Translations under genes and position numbers: made by a program | Notes under the pieces: model-generated | Told to the model about the DNA's origin: nothing | Seen by the model: the letters and a program-made list of their open reading frames with translations, nothing else | Database searches by the model: none | Shown: in pieces, positions 46,801 through 60,100 of the stretch | How positions within the stretch are numbered: the stretch's first letter is position 1 | How the letters are laid out: each line of letters starts with the position of its first letter | NCBI GenBank assembly: GCA_028583605.1 | Contig: CM053329.1 | Location: 14,913,729 to 14,977,728 of the forward strand | Reading direction: 5' to 3' | Length of the DNA: 64,000 nt | From: Dastarcus helophoroides | Lineage: Eukaryota > Arthropoda > Insecta > Coleoptera > Bothrideridae

Positions 46801-47845
46801 CATAAAATTGGCGACAAATTTTGTTTCAAAAATTTTTTCATACGCTCAACCGTTTTTGAGATAAAGGGCACCTCTCAGCCATACACAAGGTAATGCAAAG
46901 TCAATTAGACTAATTATTCACTGTTAAAGACATTAATGATTTAACAACTTTATACAAGGTATTATTCATCGAAATTCTTGGTTGACCTGGTATTACAGTA
47001 TGATGTATAGCTGAGCGCTGTCCTCTATCTCAAAAACGGTTGATCGTATGAAAAAATGTTTTAAACAAAAGTTGTGGCAAATTTTATGCTCAACAATTTT
47101 TATAATAGATGTTGACATCATTGGAGCTATAGTAACCAAGATAATAGCGAAAAACCGATTTTTGTGACCTTTAACCTTGAATAATTTACGACGCAGACAC
47201 GAGATTTGATAAAACTTTTCGGGCAGCTTTTAGATTGCCAAATTGAAGGTTTATAAGAGTTTTCAGCGTTGTAAGTTATTTAAGGTCAAAGGTCACAAAA
47301 ATCGATTTTTCGCAATTATCTCGCTTTCTATAGCTCCACTGATGTTAACATCTATTATAAGAATTGTAGAGCATAAAATTTGCGACAAATTTTGTTTTAA
47401 ACATTTTTTCATACGCTCAACCGTTTTTGAGATAAAGGGCAGCCCTCAGCCACACATACTGTAATACAAGGTCAATTAGACTAATCAATACAGTATAACA
47501 ATAACAATATTCACTGTTAATGATACTAATGATTTAAAAACGTTATACAAAGTATTATTCACCAAGATTCATTGTTGACCTTCCATTACAGTATGTATGG
47601 CTGAGGGCTACCCTTTATCTCAAAAACGGTGGAGCGTATGAAAAAATGTTTTAGACAAAAGTTGTCGTAAATTTTATGCTCTACAATTTTGATAATAGAT
47701 ATTAACATCATTGGAGCTATAGAAACCGAGATAATCGCAAAAAACCGATTTTTGTGACCTTTGACCTTGAATAATTTACAACGCAGACACGAGATTTTAT
47801 GAGACTTTTCAGACAACTTTTAGAACACCAAAATAAAGGTTTCAG
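43840..47845. repeat. Tandem array of large hairpin units
   Basis: About seven units of roughly 430-740 bp. A left arm contains TCAAGGTCAAAGGTCA, TCGCGATTATCTCGG, GTAGAGCATAAAATTTGCGA, GCTCAACCGTTTTTGAGAT and CAGCCATACATACTGTAAT. A ~100-bp spacer follows (CAATTAGACTAAT, ATTCACTGTTAATG). The right arm is the reverse complement. Left arms begin near 43975, 44554, 45109, 45540, 46276, 46708 and 47279. Right arms end near 44465, 45010, 46000, 47180 and 47780; two more (near 45400 and 46560) are truncated. Arms are about 200 bp, so each unit could fold into a long near-perfect RNA hairpin. ORFs within are shadows. Confidence 0.9.
43975..43990 (+). promoter_or_regulatory. DR1-type nuclear-receptor-like word TCAAGGTCAAAGGTCA
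   Basis: AGGTCA-A-AGGTCA is a perfect direct repeat with one spacer base, extended by TCA to an ERR/FTZ-F1-like half site. Exact copies recur at 44554-44569 and 45109-45124 (+) and 47755-47770 (-); near copies occur in the other units. It is listed as a motif; function is not shown. Confidence 0.4.
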
Positions 47846-47849
47846 TTTT

Positions 47850-48690
47850 CATCTTATTATTATTATCATTCAGAGGTAAAACCCCTAATATGACGGGGCC
47901 ATAGCATATCTAACGACTGCAAATTTCGCATAGCCGTTGATTTCATTTCATCCGCAATTTTTCACAAGGAAAATTAATTTTATAAGTAGCGACAGCAACC
48001 GATAAATTAGCCGGCATTCGTCGTGTTTCTTTGGCCAAAACTTTCCAAACAGCAACTCCGGCGAAATGGAATATGTTCCAAACTATTTCATAATATAAAA
48101 GTTAGGCGCAAGAGCCCGACTTATCTCCGTCGAAAGCGGATATCGAAACTGCACCTCGGATCAAATTACTTCGAGAAAATTGCATTGTTAGGGGAGACTC
48201 GTTAGAAAAAACGGCGCAACACGACCCCACCGGCGCGCAATTAGGCCTTGACGCGTCTTAACAACTGTCTGCAGCTTGAGAAATGATAGCTGAAGCACAA
48301 AATTTTGTGGTTGAAGTGAGGCTCGTTGAGCGATGACTGAGGTTTCCGTCACAATCACCAGCGCCGGATTTGGACTTGATGAGGCCCTAAGTTATTTGAG
48401 ATATGGGGGCCGGTGTTGCTATATTAAATTTATTTGCCTGAAACTTTTTAGCGAGCAAAATAAAAGGTCATCACAATGCGTAGAGAATTTTTGGTCTTGA
48501 CGAGTCTCAAGCATTTTGAAAATAAAAAAAAAAGTATTTTCTTTACACAAAACAACAATTATTCTGTATGGGCCTTCCTTGTACCAACAGTTTTATCGAC
48601 GACTAAAAAAAGGGTCATTAAACTTTTTCCTATAACTTCCCTACAACTTCTTCTGGACTGTTTGCCCTCCCCCATGATGGGGGCCCAAGT
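47850..48690. other. Low-copy block, no gene called
   Basis: Includes a moderately GC-rich, non-repetitive stretch at about 47985-48275 with overlapping short ORFs but no recognised product. The right part contains CCCTCCCCCATGATGGGGGCC (a short palindrome around 48666-48685) directly before the foldback half element. Confidence 0.45.
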
Positions 48691-48828
48691 TATATCTCTC
48701 TGAAGATGATAGCTTGGCTATCGAAACGCGTTATTGTGTTTTTTAATCTTTCTTTGATTCAGGGGACAAGATTTATATTTCAGTTTTTGAAGATAACCCA
48801 AGGATCAGTCAGTTTCCACCAAAAAAAT
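48691..48828 (+). mobile_element. Foldback/ribozyme element, copy G (right half)
   Basis: Starts at TATATCTCTCTGAAG, like copies A and C, and ends GTTTCCACCAAAA. Hairpin II is GATAGC-TTG-GCTATC, a double compensatory change relative to GACAGC/GCTGTC. A small deletion after GAAACGCGTT removed the AGAG strand of stem I, so this copy is broken at the cleavage side. Confidence 0.8.
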
Positions 48829-48829
48829 T

Positions 48830-49815
48830 AAAAAATTGCTTGTGTAACTTATGCGTAAGACCATCACTGACCCTCCCTCTAATTCTCGTCACCGACATGC
48901 TCTAATATTAAACAGTGACTAGAGTAAGACGAGTAATACAAGTAAATTTTACTTCATTTTGTCGAAATTTTAAAATATTTCCTAAGCACTTCAACTGAGT
49001 TTAAAGTCGATGTAAATTTCGTATTCATTCTTGAAACTTTAACTTTCAATTTCGAGAGTTCGAAAAATTTGAAATTTCGGAAATTACTTTTTTAGGAAAC
49101 TTGCGAAATTGAATCGAAATGTAACAATGCTCAGTTTTTGTACAACTGCAAGTTTCAGGACGTAGTTTTAAGAATTGCATGAAGACAGACGTTAATCGAT
49201 AACGGTCATGCACGCTTCTTTCAGCGAAGGAGCTGATTAAACGTAATGATCTCTTTGATCCTACCGCTGAATAAAAATGGGCAAAGAGAGACCAATGACG
49301 CAAATTCTTGATTGGCCTTGCAAGGCCGCTCCACTATTTACCTTAACGTCTATTCATTCTCTCTTTGTTCACCTTGAATGTACGTGAATGTGAACAGGTA
49401 ACAGCCTATGAAAGTTAAATTTCGTTTCGCTTTCATCCTAACTGGTTTCCATTGTACCATCAAGGCAGATGGAGCGTTGATCCCAGGAAATATTCCGCCC
49501 GTCTGTGAATTTAATTACACCGCGTTATACATCCTGTTTTTGGAACTTAGCCGTTGTATCAGTCGCCTAAAATTGATTAGTAATTTTTCAATTTCGTTCA
49601 ATGAATCTTCAGAATAATTATCGAAAGAACACTTGAATCGTCACAAATCGAGGAATTTCAATGAGGTGATACGATTCCGCTATCTTAACGGTCGTATCTC
49701 GCCAGATAACACGAAATTTAATCTTATTGCGTTACTTATGACGTCCCCAAATTTTTTCCGCAACGTCAAGTATTTTTACCTATCTTACGTATTCGGACAC
49801 GATCGATCCATCTTT
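48830..49815. other. Low-copy block with unsupported small ORFs
   Basis: A 69-codon ORF at 49408-49617 (+) starts with ATG and a hydrophobic stretch that could pass for a signal peptide. An 85-codon ORF at 49046-49303 (-) overlaps nothing else. Neither has recognisable homology or a clear polyadenylation signal, so I leave both uncalled. Confidence 0.4.
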
Positions 49816-49819
49816 TTTT

Positions 49820-52600
49820 AATAGTCATTTGGTGGTCAAAATTTCAATGAAAAATGAAAATTCATCAGTAATAGCGTCTTTTTGCACTATATTCTTGTCT
49901 TCAAGTGGTATATTTTTCCAAGCTATACCTTAGCGAATGGTTATACTAGAAACCCTTGAAACTCACCAGAAGCTTCATACCCAATAAACTATCTTAATAA
50001 TCTTTTGGTGGTCAAAATTCCAATGAAAAACGAAAGCTCATCAGTAATATTTTCTTTTTCCATGATAACTTTGTCTTCATGTGATATATATTAATCAGAA
50101 TCTTCATCTGAAACTGAATAGCATGTCGCCATCATAACCTTACGTATTTGGACACAATAATCCAACTTAATAACCATTTGGTGGTCAAAATTTCAATGAG
50201 AAACGAAAGTTCATCAGTAATAGGTTCTTTTTCCACAATAATTTTGCCTTCATGTGGTACACTTTTCTAGATGTATGTTATCGGATGGTTAGTCCAAAAA
50301 CCCTTGAAACTAACCAGAAGCTTCATTTGAAACTGGCTAGCATGTCGTCTTACGTATTTGGACACAATAATCCAACTGAATGGCCATTTGGTGGTCAAAA
50401 TTTCAATGAAAAACGAAAGTTCATCAGTAATAGGTTCTTTTTCCACGATAACTTTGTCTTCATGTGGTATAATTTCCAAGATGTACCTTATCAAATGATT
50501 GTACTAGAAACCCTTAAAACTAACTAGAAGTTTCATTTGAAACTGAATAGCATGTCACCATCATAATCTTACGTATTTCGACACATTAATCCAACTTAAT
50601 AGTCATTTGGTGGTCAAAATTGCAATGAAAAACGAAAGTTCATCAGTAATAGGTTCTTTTTCCACAATAACTTTGCCTTCATGTGGTAAACTTTTCTCGA
50701 TGTATGTTTGGTGGTCAAAATTTCAATGAAAAAGGAAAGTTCATCAGTAATAAGTTCTTTTTCCACGATAACTGTGTCTTCATGTGGTACACTGTATCCT
50801 TATCAAATGATTGTACTAGAAACCCTTAAAACTAACTAGAAGCTTCATTTGAAACTGAATAGCGTGTCGCCATCATAATCTTACGTATTTCGACACAATT
50901 ATCCAACTTAATAGTCATTTGGTGGTCAAAATTGCAATGAAAAACGAAAGTTCATCAGTAATAGGTTCTTTTTCCACGATAACTTCGCCTTCATGTGGTA
51001 CACTTTTCTCGATGTATGTTTGGTGGTCAAAATTTCAACTGACAAACGAAAGTTCATCAGTAATAGGTTCTTTTTCCACGATAACTGTGTCTTCATGTGG
51101 TACACTTTCCAAGATGTACCTTGTATGTTTGGTAGTCATTTGGTGGTCAAAATTTCAATGAAAAACGAAAGTTCATCAGTAATAGGTTCTTTTTCCACAA
51201 TAACTTTGCCTTCATGTGGTACACTTTTCTCGATGTATGTTTGGTGGTCATTTGGTAGTCAAAATTTCAATGAAAAACAAAAGTTCATCAGTAATAGGTT
51301 CTTTTTCCACGATAATGTTGTCTTCATGTGGTACACTTTCCAAGATGTACCTTATCAAATGGTTGTACTAGAAACCATTAAAACTAACCAGAAGCTTCAT
51401 TTGAAACTGAATAGCATGTCGCCATCATAATCTTACGTATTTGGACACAATTATCCAACTTAATAGCCATTTGGTGGTCAAAATTTTAATAAAAAACGAA
51501 AGTTCATCAGTAATAGGTTCTTTTTCCACGATAACTTCGCCTTCATGTGGTACACTTTTCTCGATGTATGTTTGGTGGTCAAAATTTCAATAAAAAACGA
51601 AAGTTCATCAGTAATAGGTTCTTTTTCCACGATAACTGTGTCTTCATGTGGTACACTTTCCAAGATGTACCTTGTACGTACCTTGTATGTTTGGTGGTCA
51701 TTTGGTGGTCAAAATTTCAATGAAAAACGAAAGTTCATCAGTAATAGGTTCTTTTTCCACAATAACTTTGCCTTCATGTGGTACACTTTTCTCGATGTAT
51801 GTTTGGTGGTCATTTGGTAGTCAAAATTTCAATGAAAAACGAAAGTTCATCAGTAATAGGTTCTTTTTCCACGATAACTTTGTCTTTATGTGGTACACTT
51901 TCCAAGATGTACCTTATCAAATGGTTGTACTAGAAACCATTAAAACTAACTAAAAGCTTCATTTGAAACTGAATAGCATCATAATCTTACGTATTTGGAC
52001 ACAATTATCCAACTTAATAGCCATTTGGTGATCAAAATTTTAATAAAAAACGAAAGTTCATCAGTAATAGGTTCTTTTTCCACGATAACTTCGCCTTCAT
52101 GTGGTACACTTTTCTCGATGTATGTTTGGTGGTCAAAATTCCAATAAAAAACGAAAGTTCATCAGTAATAGGTTCTTTTTCCACGATAACTAAGCCTTCA
52201 TGTGGTACACTTTCCAAGATGTACCTACGTATCTTGTATGTTTCGTGGTCATTTGGTGGTCAAAATTTCAATGAAAAACGAAAGTTCATCAGTAATAGGT
52301 TCTTTTTCCACAATAACTTTGCCTTCATGTGGTACACTTTTCTCGATGTATGTTTGGTGATCATTTGGTAGTCAAAATTTCAATGAAAACGAAAGTTCAT
52401 CAGTAATAGGTTCTTTTTCCACAATAATTTTGCCTTCATATGGTACACTTTCCAAGATGTACCTTATCAAATGGTTGTACTAGAAACCCTTAAAACTAGA
52501 AACTTCATTTGAAAGTGAATAGCATGTTGTCATCATAATCTTACGTAAGTAGATACCATAGTCCATCTTAATAACCATTTGGTGGTCAAAAGTTCATCAG
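49820..52600 (+). repeat. Satellite of mixed 100-220-bp units
   Basis: Core word order: GGTGGTCAAAATTTCAATGA, AAACGAAAGTTCATCAG, TAATAGGTTCTTTTTCCACG, ATAACTTTG-CTTCATGTGG, TACAC. TTCATCAG starts at 49861, 50210, 50420, 50639, 50740, 50951, 51053, 51172 and 51283, giving short (101-102), medium (111-119) and long (210-220) units. Long units add TACTAGAAACC, AGCTTCATTTGAAACTG and TCTTACGTATTTGGACAC. Short units become commoner after 50.7 kb, as if the core was amplified later. Confidence 0.9.
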
Positions 52601-52609
52601 TAAAAACTG

Positions 52610-53715
52610 AAAAACTGAAAACCAGATTTTCAGTCTTCATTTCTCATCATCAACTTTTACGTGAAATACGAAATTCGACTCTTTAACATTCATATCAACG
52701 AACTAGTACGTAAAAGTTACTATCGTTGTCGATGTTTAGCAAGTCCCAGTCAGTGCAGAAATTCCATCGGTAGCCCAGACGGTGGAAGTCCGCGATAAAA
52801 AACGAAATTGTGTATTAATAGCCCGGCAGTGAAATGAATACCCATCGGGGCCCGGCGGCGGACGGAAGTGCATAAAATGGAACACAGAACAGAGCAATCT
52901 GTGCGTCTGCCGATAAGCCCCATAAATTGTGATACACGATGTCTCCCCGTTCCTGCATAGTAACGAGTTTGCACCCAACAGATAGTAATCGATGTGTTAC
53001 GGTCCGAATATAAATTCAATAACTTTAATAAGGTCCTAGTTTCGTACAGTATACACATATTCTTGCGATATATTGCAAAACCGCAGTTCCCTTTCGAGTT
53101 GTATGGCATCAACTTCAACAACCATCAAACTTGAGAAAGCTTTTATGTACACACTATCCTTTATGCATGCAAGTATACAGCTTCGGAATTTGAAATTCGT
53201 CGTTAACCATGGGATTGCATACTAAAGACGTTAGAATGGAGTAAAGCAGCAACCTCGGGAATAAATATGGCTTTCCATTCAGTCTTTAATGTGATAACGA
53301 TAAATGAATTCAGAAATAAAACGTAAATTGTGCAAATGTTTCCGTATCGCCAAACAACGCGCAAAATTATCGTTGATTTCTAAAATCGAAATTGCAGAGA
53401 ACACGCTGCCAGGTATTATACAGCTTTGGAAAATGTATTTTTCAAAAATTAAAATGTTGTCATGAAAAATATAGATTCAAACGAAGCGATTTTTTTTATA
53501 TACACATAGACATGAAAAACTATTTTACGAAATTGAAATAAAACGAAAACAAAAATAAAATATAATAAAATAAATACAACAAATCAATTACATAAAATTA
53601 TATAAATAAAATAAGTAACATAAATTAAGAAAAAAAATTTTTAAATAAATAAAAAATTAAAAAACAAAGATGAAAGCATAAAACTATTTCTATGAACTGG
53701 ATTTTTATTACCTAA
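52610..53715. other. Low-copy block with a GC-rich core
   Basis: A moderately GC-rich segment around 52740-52990 stands out from its surroundings and gives overlapping minus-strand ORFs of 80-123 codons without a recognised product. It could be a conserved intronic element or an exon; I cannot tell. The rest is AT-rich with a poly-A/ATAAA-like stretch at about 53520-53680. Confidence 0.4.
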
Positions 53716-53718
53716 ATG

Positions 53719-54060
53719 CAGTAAAACTTCTCTATAACAGCCATGAAAAATTGCATAAAAATCAGGCAGAGGTGGCTGTAATAAGAAGTGTTGCTGTATT
53801 ACAAAGTGGTTTAGTCATTAATTTTAACTACGTATTCGAAAGGCTTAGTAAAGAAAGGGAATCGAAAAGGAAGCTTTTTTAGTCGACCTTGAGAATCAAG
53901 CCATAAACTCCCCCTAACAGGACGTTCCTGCTTCGCAACAAACTCTTTTAATAAACACTGTTTACAACTGCGTAGATCAATAGAAGTTTATCACGTCACC
54001 TGGTCAGTGAAAATGCAAAATAAAATGTTATAAACCAAATAATATATTAAATTCTATGTA
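53719..54060 (+). mobile_element. pogo/mariner-like non-autonomous element remnant
   Basis: Begins CAGTAAAACTTCTCTATAAC AGCC, with an inverted echo GGTGGCTGTAATAAGAAG close by. Such CAGTAxAACxTCTxTATAAC ends are typical of Tc1/mariner-pogo type MITEs. The downstream part matches the repeat at 24140-24350. No transposase. Confidence 0.5.
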
Positions 54061-54159
54061 ATTTTTAATTCAAAATTCGTTTTTATCAATCACATTACAA
54101 ATCACGTCCATTGTTTTGTCAGTCAGGCTAGCCGCACACTGTGTAGTATCTCGAGTTTC

Positions 54160-57100
54160 AAGGAATTTCTACACCAATTTTGTCCAAATCCCTGCGTTAT
54201 GTAAGTCACGAAAGGCCAACAAACAAACGGACTGACAAAAACGTTTTCTCATTTACCGGAATTAGGACCAGCTCGGTACTTCAGCAGTTAAAATGGCTTC
54301 AAAACTCCATTTGAAAACTAATTTAACAACATGTGCTTTTTGGATATAACAGGAGTTTTAAGAGAGTTTGGACCAGCGTGTTGCGATAAAAGGGGGCCCT
54401 ATTGTGAACCTCAGATTTCAAGAAACTTCAACACCAATTTCCGTCGCAATCGCTCCAGTAATTTGACCGCGAAAGGCGAACAAACAAAAAAGATAAATAA
54501 TACTTTTGACGCATCTAGACCAATGTTTCGCAATAACAAAATGGACCTATTTTATATATCGGATGTCAAAGAACTTCTATACCGATTTTCGCCAAAATCG
54601 GTTGAGTTATTAAACCGTGAAAGAGCAACAAACGGACAAACACGATACAATGGGGCCTATTGTGAACCTTGGGTTTCAAGGAACTTTTATACCAATTTTT
54701 AAGCAACTCGATTCAGTAATTGAGCCGTGAAAGACCAACAAACAAAAGGACAGACAGGATAAAATGGGCCCTATTGTGAACCTGGAGTGTCGAGGAACTT
54801 TTAAACCAATTCTCATCGAAGTCGATTTAATCATTAAGTCATGAAAGATCAACAAACTGTCAGACTCGATAAAAAATTGCCTATTGTGAACCTTGCGTAT
54901 CAAGGAACTTCTATACCAATTTTCATTGAAATCGGTTGAGCCACGAAAAGCAACCAACTAATAAACAGACAAATATTACTTTCGCTAGGCCAGTGTTGCG
55001 CGATAAAAATGAACCTATTTTTAACATCGGGTTTCTAGAATCTTCTGTAACAATTTTCGTGGAAATCGGTGCAATAATTGTGAACCTCGAGACTCAAGGA
55101 ACTTGTATACCGATTTTCGTCAAAATCGGTTCAGTAATTGAGTCGTGAAAGCCCAACAAATAAACTAGCAGACACGAAAAATCGGGGCCTATTGTGAACC
55201 TCGACTTCTATACCAGTTTTCGTCGAAATCGGTTCAATAATTAAGCCGTGGAAGATCAACAAACACACGGGCAGAACCGGAAAATGGGGCCTATTGTGAA
55301 GCTCGAGTGTTAAGTTTCGAAGTATCTAGGCCAGTGTTACGCGATTCGGATTTCAAGAAATTTCTGTGCCAATTTTCGTCGAAATTGGTGCAGTAATTAA
55401 ACCTAAAAGGGCAACAAACGAACGGACAAACACAATAACATGGGGCCTATTGTGAACCTCGAGTCTCAAGAAACTCGTATGCCAATTTTCGTCGAAATCG
55501 GTTCAGTAATTGAGACCTGAAAGACCAATAAACAAACGGACAGACACCACAAAATGGGGCCTATTGTGAACCTCGAGTGTCAACGAACTTCTATACCAAT
55601 TGGCGTCGAAATCGGTTCAGTAATTAAGTCCTGAAAGGGAAACAAACAAACGGACGGACACAATAAAATGGGAGTTATTGTGAACCTCGGGTTTCAAGAA
55701 ATCTCTTTATCAATTTTCGTCGAAATCGCCCCAGCAACTGAACCGTGAAAAGCCAAATAACTAACAAACAGACAAATATTAGTTTCGGAGTACCTAAGCC
55801 AGTGTTGCGCGACAAAAAGGACCCTATTTTTTACATCGGGTTTCAAGGATCATTTGTACCAATTTTCGTCGAGATCGTTACAGTAATCAAGCGCTGAAAG
55901 GGCAACAAACAATCGGACAGTCACGATAAAACGGGGCCTATTGTGAACCTCGAGTGTCAAGGAACTTCTATATCAATTTTCGTTGAAATCGATTCAATAA
56001 TTAAGCCGTGAAAGACCAACGGACAGACACCATTAAATAGGGCCTATTGTGAACCTCGAGGAACTTCCATACCAATTTTCGTCGAAATCAGTTTAGTTAT
56101 TGAACCGTGAAAGACCAACAAACATACGGTTAGATTCGATAAAATTAGGCCTATTGTGAACCTCGAGTGTCAAGGATCTTTCGCACCAATTCTAAAAAAA
56201 AATTCGTTGAAATCGGTTCACTATTTGGGCCGTGAAAGACCAACAAACAAAGGGACAAATACGATAAAATGGAGCCTATTGTGAACCTGGGGTTTCGAGG
56301 AATTTTTATACCAATTATCGTCGAAATCGGTACAGTTTTTAAGCCCTGAAAGGGCAATAAACAAACGGACAGCCCCGATAAAATAGGGCCTATTGTGAAC
56401 CTCGAGTGACAACAACAAACTTCTATACCAATTTTCGTCGAAATCGGTTCAGTAATTAAACCGTAAAAAAATACAAACGGACCGACACATAAAATGGAAC
56501 CTACTGTGAGCCTCGGGTTTCAAAGAACTTCTATACCTATTTTCGTCGAAATCGATTCAATAACTGAACCGTGAAAAGCGAACAAACTAACAGACAAATA
56601 TTAGTTTCGAAGTACCAAGGCCAGTGTTGCGTGATAAAAACAAACCCATTTTTTACATCGAGTTTCAAGAAACATCTGTACCAACTTTCGTCTAAATCGG
56701 TGCTGTAATCAAGCGCTGAAAGGGCAATAAACAATCGGACAGACGCGATAAAACGGGGCCTATTGTGAACCTCGAGTGTCAAGGAACTTCTATATCAATT
56801 TTCATTGAAATCGATTAAAAAGTTAAGACGTGAAAGACCAACAAATAAACGGACAGACACCATAAAATGGGGCCTATTGTGAACCTTGAGTGTGAAAGAA
56901 CTTTAAAAAAAAGTCATCAAAATCGGTTTACTATTTGGGCCGTAAAAGTCCAACAAACAAAGGTACAGACACGATAAAATGGGCCCTATTGTGAACCTCA
57001 AGTGTCAAGGAACTTCTATACCAATTTTCGTCGAAATCGATTCAGTAATTAAATCGTGAAAGGCCAACAAACAAACGGCTACACTCGATAAAATGGGGCC

Positions 57101-60100
57101 TATTGTGAACCTCGAGTATCAAAAAATTTCAATACCAATTTTTAACGAAATTGCTTCAGTTATTGGGCTGTGAAAGACCAACAAACAAACGGTTAGACTT
57201 GATAAAATGGGGCCTATTGTGAACCTCGAGTGTCAAACAACTTCTACACCAATTTTCGTCGAAATCTGTTCAGTTATTGCACCGTAAAAGACTAACAAAC
57301 GATCAGATTCGATAAAATGAAGCTTATTGTGAACCTCTAGTGTCAAGGAACTTCTGTACTAAGTCTAAACGAACAAACGGACAGACACCATAAAATGGGG
57401 CCTATTGTGAACCTCGAGTGTGAAAAAACTTTAAAAAAAAAAATCGTCAAAATCGGTTCACTATTTGGGCCGTGAAAAACCAACAAACAAAGGTACAGAC
57501 ACGATAAAATGGGGCCTATTGTGAACTTCGAGTGTCAAGGAACTTCTATACCAATTTTCGTCGAAATCGGTTCAGTAATTAAATCGTGAAAGACCAACAA
57601 ACGGATAGACACGATAAAATGGGACCTATTGTGAACCTCGGATGTCAAAAAACTTCTGCACCAATTTTCGTCGAAATCGGTTCAGTTACTGAACCGTGAA
57701 AGACGAACAAACAAACGGTCAGATTCGATAAAATGAGGCCAATTGTGAACCTCTAGTGTCGAGGAACTTCTGTACCAATTTTTAAAAAAATTTCGTAGAA
57801 ATCGGTTCACTACTAGGGCCGTGAAAGACCAACAAACAAAGGGACAGATACAATAAAATAGGGCCTATTGTGAACCCCGACTCTCAAAGAGTTTTATACC
57901 AAGTTTCGTCGAAATCGGTTCAGTGATTAAGCCGTGAAAGACCAACAAACAAACGGACAGGCACCATAAAATGGGGCCTATGGTGAAGCTCGACTGTAAA
58001 GGAACTTTTAAAAAAACTTCGTCAAATTCGGTTTACTATTTGGGCAGTGAAAGACCAACAAACAAAGGTACAGATACGATAAAATGGGCCCTATTGTCAA
58101 CCTCGAGTGTCAAGGAACTTCTATACCAATTTTCGTCGAAATCGGTTCAGTAATTAAATCGTGAAAAACCAACAAACTAACGGTTAGACTCGATAAAATG
58201 GGTCCTATTGTGAACTTCAAGTGTCACAAAACTTCTACACTTATTTTTGGTCGAAATCGGTTCAGTTATTGAACCGTGAAAGACTAACAAACAAACGGTC
58301 AGATTCGATAAAATGAGGCCTATTTTGACCCTCGAGGGACTTCTGCACCAATTATTAAAAAAAATTCGTTGAAATCACTTCACTATTTGGGCCGTGAAAG
58401 ACCAACAAACAAAGGAGCAGATACGGTAAAATGGGGCCTATTGTGAACCCCGACTCTCAAAGACTTCTATACCAATCGGTCAATCGAAATCGGTTGACTA
58501 ATTAAACCGTGAAAGACCAATAAACAAACGGACAGACACACAAAATCGGGCCTATTGTGAACCTGGGGTTTCATGGAATTTTCATACCAATTTTCGTCGA
58601 AATTGGTGCAGTAATTAAGTCGTGAAAGACCAAAAACTCAACGGGAAGACACCATAAAATGGGGCCTATTGTGAACCTCAAATGTGAAGGAAATTAAAAA
58701 AAAAATTCGTCAAAATTGGTTCCCTATTTGGGCCGTAAAAGACCAACAAACAAAGGTACAGACACTATAAAATGGGCCCTATTGTGAACCTCGAGTGTCA
58801 AAGAATTTTTATACCAATCGTCGAAATCGGTTCAGTAATTAAATCGTGAAAGACCAACAAACGAACGGTTATACTCGATAAAATGAGGCCTATTGTGAAC
58901 CTCGAGTGTCAAAAAACTTCTACACCAATTTTCGTCGAAATCGGTTCAGTTATTGAACCGTAAAAGATTAACAAACAAAGGGTTAGACTCGATAAAATGG
59001 GGCCTATTGTGACCCTCGAGTGTCAAAAAACTTCCATACAAATTTTTGTCGAAATCGGTTCAGTTATTGGGCTGTGAAGGATCAACAAACAAACGGTTAG
59101 ACTCGACAAAATAGGGCCTACTGTGAATCTCGAGTGTCAAAAAACTTGTACACCAATTTTCGTCAAAATCGGTTCAGTTATTGAACCGTGAAAGACCAAC
59201 AAACAAACGGTCAGATTCGATAAAATGAGGCCTATTGTGAACCTCGAGCGTGTCAAGGAACTTCTGCACCAATTCTAAAAAAAAAATTCGTCGAAATCGG
59301 TTCACTATTTGGGCCGTGAAAGCCCAACAAACAAAGGGGCAGATACAATAAATGGGGCCTATTGTGAACCCCGACCCTCAAAGACTTCTATACAAAGTTT
59401 CGTCGAAATCGGTTGAATAATTAAGCCGTGAAAGACCAACAAACAAACGGACAGACACGGCGAAATGGGGCCTATTGTGAACCTGGGGTTTCAAGGAATT
59501 TTCATACCAATTTTCGTCGAAATCGGTGCAGTAATTAAGCCGTGAAAGACCAACAAACAAACGGACATTACCATAAAATGGGGCCTATTGTGAACCTCAA
59601 GTGTGAAGGAACTTTAAAAAAAATCGTCAAAATCGGTTCAGTATTTGGGTCGTGAAAGACCAACAAACAAACGGACAGACACGATAAAATGGGCCCTATT
59701 GTGAACCTCGAGTGTCAAGGGACTTCTATACCAATTTTTGTCGAAATCGGTTCAGTAATTAAATCGTGAAAGACCAACAAACAAACGGACAGACACGATA
59801 AAATGGGGCCTATTGTGAACCCCGAGTGTCAAAAAACTTCTACAACAATTTTCCTCGAAATCGGTGCAGTTATTAAACCGTGAACGACCAGCAAACAAAC
59901 GGTCAAATTCAATAAAATGAGGCCTATTGTGAACCTCGAGTGTGTCAAGGAACTTCTGCACCAATTCTAAAAAAAATTTCGTCAAAATCGGTTCACTATT
60001 TGGGTCGTGAAAGACCAACAAACAAACGGACAGACACGATAAAATGGGCCCTATTGTGAACCTCGAGTGTCAAGGAACTTCTAAACCAATTTTCGTCGAA

